From Steromphala cineraria (taxonomy: Eukaryota > Mollusca > Gastropoda > Trochida > Trochidae), in contig OU744730.1 of assembly GCA_916613615.1 (NCBI GenBank), forward strand, positions 4,929,582 through 4,993,581: a stretch of DNA of 64,000 nt, in the 5' to 3' direction. This document shows positions 1 to 8,541 of this stretch, one piece after another (position 1 is the stretch's first letter; each line of letters starts with the position of its first letter). Below the pieces are notes generated by a model, which made no database searches, was not told the DNA's origin, and was given only the letters and a program-made list of their open reading frames with translations. The position numbers and the translations under genes are program-made.

Positions 1-10
1 GTTTTTGACT

Positions 11-18
11 TTATATAG
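11..18 (+). promoter_or_regulatory. TATA box of the collagen C4-like gene
   Basis: A TATATA core lies at 12-17, about 105 bp upstream of the ATG at 117. A start site about 30 bp downstream (near 40-45) would give a 5' UTR of about 70-75 nt. An ATG at 55 would then open a short overlapping upstream frame that ends near 186, but its context is weak (C at -3). The start site itself is inferred. Confidence 0.5.
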
Positions 19-116
19 GGAAGGTCAAATGTCATGTGAAGTAGTGTTATCCATATGCTAATAAAAGACCCTGGCTTCAAAGCAAGCATTGTCTTATTCA
101 GTGACAGCATTCAGGA

Positions 117-3100
117 ATGGGACCACTCAACTCTTTTGTCCTTATCCTCGGGATTTGGTCTGTTACTGGACTCATTATGCCAGTAACTAAATCAGATGGT
201 AGTCTAGACATTTCCAGTCTTCTGAGTCATCTTGCCCTGTTGGAACACACTGTTGACACCAAGGCTTCTGATGATGAAGTGTCTCAACTGAAGCTGGACC
301 TGTCTGCCTCTCATAAGGAGGTGGCACAGTTGAGATCAGACTTCACTGCTTCTCAGAAAGAACTGACACAGATGAGGACCGAACTGGAAATTACCACTAC
401 TGAGTTGAGAACAGCTCAGGCAGACCTGAAGAAAGCTGAGGTAGATATAGCTGTGGTGAAGAATCAACCAGGTGCGCGACCATCAGGTGGATTAACAGAG
501 TCTCCAGACCACAAAACAGGTAAACAATATTGCACCACCACTTTTCTATAATTTCGGAACCAATTGTTTAACATTTCAACTATGTCAAATGGAATTGTCA
601 ATCACGACAAATTTCACTTAATATCAATGTTTTCTCACTTTTTTGTACCAATTGTTTAACATTACACTCTTTAAAAGTAAGTTCTTAATCACATGTCTTA
701 TATGATCTGGGGCAACTATCGTCTTACAATCTACATTAGAAATTGGACATACTTATGTCATTGTTATAAAATGCAAATTATACAGATTATCATTTATTGA
801 ATTGGATCAGCGGGAGGATCTACCTTCACCAGGTGGGGGAGAACGTCTTGTCCGGCTGACAACCAGGCTGTGTACAAAGGTGAGACTGATTTCTCAAGCT
901 TGAAAAAAGGAAAGGGCGGGTATATTTCAAAAATAAAACTTTAACAAGAAAGGGCAAAAAAATAAAAGTAATTTTAATCCCTTGTCAGGAGAAGGCGGTG
1001 AAGTTATGAATCAGCAAAAATTCTTTCAAAGTTATGACCATCCTTTAAGGTACATTCTCTCCCACAGAGGCAGATCAAATCATGAAATGTTGATACAGCC
1101 TCTTTTATATTACGCCGACATTGTAAGATAGAATGGGAGATGCCTGATTGGAGGCAATCAATGTTAGTTGTGCAGTCAGCTACTGAATGATGGCAAAAGT
1201 ATTGTGATATAAACCACAATTTCTACGAGAGAAGCGTTGTCATTAGCAGCCCCGTCTAAGGACGGGGCTGCTATCAGTTTTTGTGAAGTTTCCATCGCCG
1301 CCGCCCCCGCACTCGTACTACTAGCTATAACTTTTTTCCACTAAGCTTTCCAGAACTCTTATTCATACCTTATTACTCATACCTCGGGGGAACGATTTTG
1401 ACACGTTCACTTTCAAGGTCAAAGGTCAAGGTCACGAGATATGTATTCACTCTAAGAATTCCTTGTAAACGCGATAACTTGAAAAGTTTTTGTGCTATGA
1501 AGCTCTAACTTGGTATATATCATCCTTGGAAAAGTAAACAATTTTGAAAAGGTTTTGGCTACAATCCGTCAAAGGTCAAGGTCACAGCAAGGTCATGACG
1601 TAAGCATGTTTTAGCGAAAATGCTTTATTTTAACTATGAACACTTTTAATCAATACATGATTGTTATACTCAATAAAAAGTGTTCTATGATTGTGTGACC
1701 TTGAAGGTCAAAGGTCAAGGTCATGAGATATGAGTTATTACAAAATGCACTAAATTTGGGTATAACTTTATCCCATTTAGCTTTTCAGAACTCATGAATA
1801 TGTCTAAATGTTAATACTTCCAGGGAATCATTATGACATGTTCACTTTCAAGTTCAAAGGTCAAGGTCACGAGTTATAAAATCACCGCAAAATTCCTTGT
1901 AAACGCGATAACTTGAAAAGTTTTTGTGCTATGAAGCTCTAACTTGGTATATATCATCCTTGGAAAAGTAAAAAATTTTGAAAAGGTTTCGGCTACAATC
2001 CGTCAAAGGTCAAGGTCACAGCAAGGTCATGACTTAAGCATGGTTTAGCGAAAATGCTTAATTTTAACTATGATCACTTTTAATCAATACATGATTGCTA
2101 TACTCAATAAAAAGTGTTCAATGATTGTGTGACCTTGAAGGTCAAAGGTCAAGGTCATGAGATATGAGTTATTGCAATACCTTGTAAACACAATAACTTG
2201 AAAAGTTTTTGTGCTATGAAGTTTAGATTTTGTATATATTATCTCTTGAGAAGTACAACATTTTCAAAAAGTTTTGGGTACGAACTGTCGAAGGTCAAGG
2301 TCACAGCAAGGTCAACATATATGGAGAAAATGGATTAATTTAATTTTTGTACACTTTACTTCATTACAATAATGTTATACTCAATGAAATGTGTTCATTG
2401 ATTGTGTGACCTTGAGTGTCAAACGTCAAGGTCACGAGAAAATTCCCAATTTGGTGAGGCCTGTAAAAGGCGGAACAGGGTAAGGCGAAACCCCAAGTTC
2501 CGGGGCTGCTCTGCTTTTGCGGTATTCCGCAAACGCTAATCTAGTTTGATAAAGAAATTCAAATGGATCGTGGTGCATTTTTTCCGCCAGGGGAAACTGC
2601 CGGAACCAACGGATTTGGCGTAATAGATCAAAGGCTGTATCAACATCTCACGACTTGATCTGCCTCTGTGGGGTGAGAATGTAAAGGGGACTTAAACACG
2701 AAAAATACGGATGGTTCGATTGCTTGTAGTAATGAATTAATGTGACGATAACCCAATATTTACTCCAATTAATATAAAACAGAAATGGATTTCAAACATC
2801 TGCAATTAACTCACTTGAGATCATGAAGCTGCATCCGCCTCAAACACTGAGTCAGAAGTTCCTTATTGTACCTGTATCCACATTGGTCAGTAAACTGTAT
2901 GATCTGTTAAAACAAAGGAATTGCATTATAATTGCATTTAATCAAGTAATTAAAATACACCTGCAAATTTGAAAATGTATATAACAAGATTTTGGCAAGC
3001 AATAGGGCAAGGCGGAAAACAAAAAGGCAGGGCGCATTTTGAAAACCCACTGTGAATAAATAATGTGTGTAATATTGTGTGAGGCATTATATGACGTTTG

Positions 3101-4833
3101 AGTCATTCAGATACTTACCATCATTGAAAAACACCTCTCACGCAGTCTAGCCTGCTAGGGATAAAATAGTCACTTTTTATGAATCTCACGAAGAGATTAT
3201 GTAGTTCAAAGTCGCCCCTGGGAAACTTACTATTCTATATGTTCAAATGCAGATGTTGTTTATTGTGTTTACGCGAGTTACAGACCCGTGCCAGTTATAT
3301 TCGGACAGTAACATTATTTCCATAAACTTAATTGCATGTTAAATTGGTGTAGCATAAATAATTTTCACTAATTTAATTTCCGTCGGATTCTGTTCATTTT
3401 TTGCCCATTTGTGACGAATCATCCCAGCTACAACCTCATAAGTTCTGTTTCATTTTCAATCGATTATCTAAGGAATGACAGTAATTCAATCAAATTTTGT
3501 ACATATTTGTGAACAAGTTTATAATGGCGACCTATGGGACAGATCTCTTAATTTTGTACATAAGTCGGTAAATCTGACGACGTTACATGAGTAATAATAG
3601 GATAATAAAATATAAATTATGTACTTCAAGCTGAGTTGATTTGAATTCAACATGCCAAGTTTGAACATAATACAACAAGAATCTGTTTCATGAAAATTAT
3701 TTATGCTACACCAATTTAACATGCAAGTCTATGGAAAAAACGTCACTGTCCGAATAAAACTGGCACGGGTCTGTACCTTACCTGCTGGTTACCTTAAATA
3801 ATAAACAGGACGCCATTTGCATGTTCATTGGTGCCTGAAAAAGCTGATTGTTCTTAACGCCTTACTTGCATAATAGAGTCATTCAGATACTTACCAAGAT
3901 TGAAATCACTTCTCACGCAGTTTATCCTGAAAGGGATAAAATACTCACTGTTTATGAATTTGAAGATATTGTGTAGTTCAGAATCGCCCCTGGGTAACTA
4001 ACCATTCAATATGTTCAAAGCTGTACAATGTAGACGTTGTTTATTGTGTTTTCTCGAGTGTAATGCTGGTGACCTTAAAAATAAACAGGACATCATTTGC
4101 ATGTTCATTGGCGCCTGAAAAAGGCGATTGTTCTTAAGCATTACTTGCATAATAACATTACATCCAAAAATGCTAACACAAAAACAAGATGATAAAAAAA
4201 TACCATTCATGTTGATCAACATGGCCAAATGTTACAAAATATGAAAACCTTTGAAGGCTTTTGGGCTACAATATTTACATGACAACTTTTTAAATCAAAT
4301 TTGACAAAGCAATACTTATCAAGGTATTTACTCATTCTTTGACAGGCTATGTCGGGGGAACCTTCTTCAACAGAAAGGGTCCTGGAGCAGCGACCATCCT
4401 GTGTCTGCCAGACCAGCCCGTCTATGACAACTACACCATCGGAGGACATTCTGACACCGGTCATGGCTCCACCATTTATGGCACGGAGTACGATTGTATA
4501 TATCCAGATATGTATTTCAGCAACATGCATCATGAAGACATGCCCTGTGTGGTCTGTGAGAGTAGCACGAAGACTAAATCAATCATGGTTCCTGCACGGA
4601 ATGTTTGCTATCCTGGCTGGACCCTTGAGTACTCTGGCTATCTGATGGGACCAGGGGTCAACAGGGCAACTGGGGAATACATCTGCGTGGACTCTGATCC
4701 CGAATCTATACCAGGAGGCCAGGATAGTGCAGATGGTCAGTTGTTGTTCTCAGTTGAAGGGAAATGTGGTTCCTTGCCTTGTCCTCCTTATCATGACAAC
4801 TGGGAGCTGACCTGTGTGGTGTGTTCCAAGTGA
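117..4833 (+). CDS. Secreted coiled-coil protein with short-chain collagen C4-like C-terminal domain (3 exons, 319 aa)
   Basis: The exons are 117-519, 811-879 and 4346-4833, joined by GT-AG introns that are both in phase 1. The spliced frame is open for 319 residues. The ATG has G at -3 and G at +4. Residues 1 to about 20 look like a signal peptide. Residues 33-117 form a predicted coiled coil built on 14-residue (two-heptad) repeats at 53-66, 67-80, 81-94 and 95-108. A short Gly/Pro/Ser linker follows. Residues 136-319 are the globular domain found in many invertebrate secreted proteins labelled short-chain collagen C4-like. It begins GGSTFTRWGRTSCP, continues with a YVGGTFF segment and VCYPGWTLEYSGYL, and ends GKCGSLPCPPY then LTCVVCSK. 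The domain has 11 cysteines (148, 177, 208, 225, 228, 245, 261, 278, 283, 314, 317), including two CVVC motifs, and one N-glycosylation sequon at 186-188. There are no Gly-X-Y collagen repeats, so the coiled coil probably drives oligomerisation. An extracellular role is inferred; the molecular function is unknown. Confidence 0.87.
520..810 (+). other. Intron 1 of the collagen C4-like gene
   Basis: This 291-bp intron has donor GTAAAC and acceptor ATCAG. It lies between the coiled-coil exon and the small exon that opens the globular domain. An AT-rich motif, ACCAATTGTTTAACATT, occurs twice (near 560 and 647). No other feature is seen. Confidence 0.85.
1053..2681. mobile_element. TA-flanked MITE (family A), split by a later insertion
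   Basis: The inverted ends are about 50 bp. The left end begins CATTCTCTCCCACAGAGGC and the right end closes with its complement, TGTGGGGTGAGAATG. Both outer flanks are TA (1051-1052 and 2682-2683). The MITE itself is only about 330 bp: 1053-1244 plus 2545-2681. Its interior matches, in reverse orientation, the copy at 10949-11291. The intervening 1.3 kb is a separate element. Other family members lie at 10862-11507, 31153-31500 and 41055-41283. Confidence 0.75.
1245..2544. mobile_element. GGTCA-rich repeat element inserted in MITE family A
   Basis: The element starts with a hairpin, AGCAGCCCCGTC-TAAG-GACGGGGCTGCT, and near its right end carries the inverted CGGGGCTGCT (2502-2511). The exact right limit lies between 2511 and 2544. 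Inside are about three diverged tandem units: a shared segment starting CCTTGTAAAC recurs at 1461, 1895 and 2180. There are eight clusters of AGGTCA-type half-sites, near 1414, 1569, 1697, 1850, 2002, 2131, 2287 and 2407. No ORF is present, so it is non-autonomous. Confidence 0.7.
3100..4155. repeat. Tandem duplication of a ~280-bp unit inside intron 2
   Basis: A unit starting GAGTCATTCAGATACTTACC occurs at 3100 and again at 3876. Both units end with TTACTTGCATAATA. The first copy spans 776 bp because it contains the 493-bp mariner-type MITE plus one extra TA. Without these the two units are nearly equal (about 281 and 280 bp). They are clearly diverged, so the duplication is not recent. Confidence 0.75.
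3281..3773. mobile_element. Mariner/Tc1-type MITE, 493 bp, with TA target duplication
   Basis: The terminal inverted repeats are about 85 bp. The left end begins CAGACCCGTGCCAGTT and the right end closes AACTGGCACGGGTCTG. Flanks are TA at 3279-3280 and 3774-3775. The tandem partner unit at 3876-4155 lacks the insert and shows the interrupted site. No transposase is encoded. TA duplication and long inverted repeats point to Tc1/mariner-type mobilisation. Confidence 0.8.
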
Positions 4834-4843
4834 GACACATCCA

Positions 4844-4849
4844 AATAAA
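4844..4849 (+). terminator. Polyadenylation signal AATAAA
   Basis: A canonical AATAAA lies 11 bp after the stop codon, so the 3' UTR would be very short. A GT-rich stretch follows within about 40 bp (TGTAGATGTG, then TTCTGTTGTATCTTG), as expected downstream of a cleavage site. The end point is inferred; cDNA would fix it. Confidence 0.6.
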
Positions 4850-4859
4850 ATGTAGATGT

Positions 4860-7765
4860 GAAACTTTATATCAGTTCTGTTGTATCTTGCATTCCAATGT
4901 GAATATTGTTAATTTGATGATTACACACAAAGAGAGCTAAATGTAAGCAAATGCACATTTTGATGCGAGTTTTACGCTCTATTCGTTTTTGATCATCAAT
5001 ACTCTTAGGGTACTTGTCAGGGTGCATGGGACTGTCATATCTTGTAAGTCAGTAAAAGTTTGACAAACTTTGATCCTCTAGGTCTTCACGTCATATGAAG
5101 TTTTTCAGAAGGTCTTAAGAAGTTTTTAAAAATGTATAACTTTGATGAAATTTGAATTACCCATGAGTAATGTAACTGTATGTGATCAAAATGGTTTGAA
5201 GTGTAATTTAAAGTACCTGAAATCGACCTCCCTTTTGACTTATATTTCCTCTTTCTTTTGTAATATGATAAAATACGCTCTTTTCATCCAAATTGTAGTT
5301 AGAAAACTTCAAATTGAAAGACTTTTCATGCTTTTCATCTGGCACCGAACTGAACTCTCAAAGAAACCATATACACATTAGGGGAAACATTATGTAACGT
5401 CAAGATTGGAGACTCAAGTTAAGCTATTCTTGTCGGTGGTACATCAAAGAAAGCACTTACAGAAGAATTGATTTACTCCAAGTTGAGAGCAAACCATAGC
5501 TTTGTCTAAGACAGAAGTGCTTTAGAACAAGAAGTTTATGTATCTTCTTTCATGACACCATTGGACTAGACATGGGGTTTCTAGAAGATTAGTAAGAAGC
5601 GAATACAAACTTAGCAATTATTCGATGAGAGAAGTGATATTTAAAGCAATGATGGCGCTTCCTGGTTGTGAATTGAGTTTTTGTGATGTTAAAAGTTTGG
5701 TTATGATTAATATTATTCAGTTACAAGAAAGTTAGCATATCATGTGTTTAATTAAAGATGGACTGAAATGCTATATGGCAACTTTCGGGATTCATGAAAT
5801 AGTGATAACAATTTCACATGGACTCAACTTTAAATTTCTGAAATCGACCTAGAAACGGTTTAATTACGACTGTATAAATAACACGGCCTAATTAGGGCGG
5901 CGAACAGAATAAAACGCACTGAAGCGTGACTGACTCGTGACGTGTTAGTAGGTGATGTGATACCCCGTTGTGTGCCCTCGTTATGTAAAACAACACAAGC
6001 TAACAGAACAGCTCGATGTTAAACCGTCGATTAAACACCCTAAACAACATCCAAACATCTCAAACCTTCAATAAATCGGTAGTTTATTTATTCAACTGGC
6101 AATTTGTATTGATGAAAATGTAAGACCCTGATTAAAAACGAAGTTGTGCGCATAATGCTACAGCATATAGATGGTTTTGCTTTGCGCAATGTTGTCATAA
6201 GACTGCACGTGAGAACCCGGAAGTATTTTCGGCATAAACAATTGCTCACGTGTGAACCGTTATATCTTCGTGCACAGTTGTTTGTTGTTATTGAATATTA
6301 CTTTAGTAGCACAGCAGAAAGGATGTTATTATACAATAATATTTTTTATACATTTAAACCAATTTTAAAAAAATATCTTTGACTTTGACTTTGACTCGTT
6401 TTTCTTAGTTTTTCATTTAGTGATGGATAAGTTACAATTCTCAATGAAAGGCATGTATTGGATGATGTCTGATGCCTTGTTTAAAACATTATTTTAATAG
6501 GGCATTTCACTGACAATCTTAATGTTTTCACTCTTGTACATAGAAGAGATATTTTTCACAACAATACCCGATACATGGCCCAACAGAATGAAGATTTATT
6601 AAATGAACCTTATTCAAAATAATTATCAGATAGAGCAAAAAAAGTATTCCAAATTTCAACAGGTTATAATTTACCAATCGGAGAAAAAAGGGACACTAAG
6701 GAATACAATTGCTATTTGATGTTCCCTAATTAGCTGATGTCATAAAATAGCCAGGTGTTGATGATTGTGCATTATATAACCTACCTGCTATAGGCATCAT
6801 TTGATAGCTTTTAATAAGGAAACAGACAGGAAATACGATAGACAGTAAAGTAATTGTGTAATAAGTGAGTATCTGATCTAAAGAAAGTAAATAACACCTG
6901 CAGACCAATGTCATTGTTTATTCAACCTTTTTACACAACGTTCAAATCTAAATGTGAGCACTTTAAATTCGGATTATTACCATAAATCAGCCAAAAACTT
7001 TGTGCTATGTTTTATATTTTACTAATCTCTTTTTTCTCTGCATGCCAAACTGTTCATTCAGTGAAAATGCGAGCTCGAAACAGAAAATCGGTGTAGTGAT
7101 CGGAACACGTGAGTTCGATGTAGATTGTCACATTGCTCTGTTTGACCCAACATAGCGGGTCAATTTGGCGTGAAACGATCAATGTGATGGGAATTTGTCT
7201 ACGGAAACTTCATCAGGAGATATTCTAGGACAGTTGACAGCAACACAATGATAGGACATACTGTTAATCGCTTGGAAAACTCAGAACTACGGATTTCATC
7301 ATTTTCCATATAAGCAGACGAACGCTTCACCTACTGCCACGTCACTTCCGGTATCCCCTTCCCGTGGCCTCTCAGCCTTGTTTTGGTTTGTTGCTGGACG
7401 GCGACAAGCAGACGCCTTGTAACACAATGTTTACTTAGCTGTAGCTTCATTGAGAAACTGTGTATCGTTGCTGTTTTGGCCTAATATTTATGTTATATAG
7501 TTATTTGACCAATATCTTATGAACAATATATTTAAAGGGTTTTGAATTAATAACTTTCAGTGCAACATCTATTAACAAATATAAGAAAAAGTACCTTTCA
7601 CTATGTAGTTTACCATAACGTAACGAAACATACAAACAGTTTTTAACATTTCGCCAATACATACAACACATCCAACATACAGTAAGAGATTTGCAACACG
7701 TTTCACACATATCAGAAGCGTTTTAAGATCATGGTACAAAGGTCTTGAAACGATACATGTATGTA
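4860..7765. other. Intergenic region without a recognisable gene
   Basis: No supported gene is seen on either strand. Part of 5320-5480 is a diverged relative of sequences near 14590, 15180 and 23140 (TGGCAC...GAACTG...CAAAGA blocks). A short TTTGAC tandem run lies at about 6380-6400. The stretch 7320-7420 is richer in GC than its surroundings but has no frame worth calling. Confidence 0.5.
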
Positions 7766-7769
7766 TTAA

Positions 7770-7996
7770 AGGGGGTCTCCAACTTCTAATTTTTAACTTC
7801 CAGTGTTTTATTAGGGAGGCCCCGAGAGGGTCAGAGAGGGCCTCGCTAATAAAACACTCGAAGTTAAAAATTAGAAGTTGGGGACCCCCCCCTTTTTTTT
7901 CTCTTCCAGTGTTTTATTAGCGAGGCCCCGAGAGGGTCGGAGAGGGCCTCACTAATAAAACACTGGAAGTGAAAAATTAGAAGTTGGAGACCCCCT
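7770..7996. mobile_element. TTAA-flanked double-palindrome foldback element
   Basis: The element is flanked by TTAA at 7766-7769 and 7997-8000. Its outer arms, AGGGGGTCTCCAACTTCTAA and the complement, match perfectly. Inside, two head-to-tail hairpins each carry a GAGGCCCCGAGAGGGTC-type loop between CCAGTGTTTTATTAG-type arms, so nearly the whole 227 bp can fold. TTAA duplication suggests piggyBac-like mobilisation. No coding sequence is present. Confidence 0.75.
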
Positions 7997-8000
7997 TTAA

Positions 8001-8431
8001 ATATGGAACAGATCTTAGACTATATATGATATTGCTTTCCATAGTACTAAACACAGAATCAAACTAAATCTCTTAATATGGACACTAACGTAAGTTAATA
8101 ATAAACTCAACAATTACTCTTCTATTCTTCACATCTTCTTAAGACAGTTGAATTATCGAATGAAAGAATGTGCGAAACTTTTTCTTTGATTTCAGAATTA
8201 AAATAAAAGTATTTGAATTTACAAGTCTCTAATATTTAAACTAAACCCAAAATGTTTTTGCTGTTCCTAGTATTTAGTGCAATTCATGTTTGTATGGCCT
8301 CCTACTGATCGGTCGTTCGTTTTATGTTAGATATGTAACATCCAATATGCATTAACTTGGCAGAAAGGAAATTTGCAGATGAAAGGATTACATAAATCAG
8401 AAAACCGCTGTTGTAAGAGACAATGATATCC
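8001..8431. other. Intergenic AT-rich spacer
   Basis: This is plain AT-rich sequence between two TTAA-flanked elements. I see no gene, hairpin or repeat shared with the rest of the window. Confidence 0.4.
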
Positions 8432-8435
8432 TTAA

Positions 8436-8503
8436 AGGGGCAGTAGCACGTTTTTAAGGGGAACATAAGGTGATGTCAGGTCAAAAAACGTGCTACTACC
8501 CCT
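8436..8503. mobile_element. Minimal TTAA-type MITE (68 bp) with AGGGGCAGTAGCACG ends
   Basis: This is an internally deleted copy of the family seen complete at 26330-26666. Both inverted ends (AGGGGCAGTAGCACGTTTTT and its complement with one mismatch) are kept, but almost the whole interior is lost. TTAA lies at 8432-8435 and 8504-8507. Confidence 0.75.
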
Positions 8504-8541
8504 TTAAAGGTTTGTACTTATTTGAAGATAGAACTGAAAAC

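Larger units (their letters stand above)
880..4345 (+). other. Intron 2 of the collagen C4-like gene
   Basis: This 3466-bp intron has donor GTGAGA and acceptor GACAG. It separates the 69-nt second exon from the main domain exon and is largely made of mobile elements: a split TA-type MITE, a GGTCA-rich element inside it, a tandem duplication at 3100-4155, and a mariner-type MITE in the first duplicate. Nothing coding is seen in it on either strand. Confidence 0.85.

Noticed and set aside
4216..4533. Minus-strand frame opposite the last exon of the gene
   Set aside because: It is the antisense shadow of exon 3 and the end of intron 2, with no domain and no promoter or splice support.
5865..6410. 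Possible second promoter or short gene (TATAAATA near 5874; 78-codon frame at 6146-6382)
   Set aside because: No domain, no splice partner and no polyadenylation context that distinguishes it from the AT-rich background.
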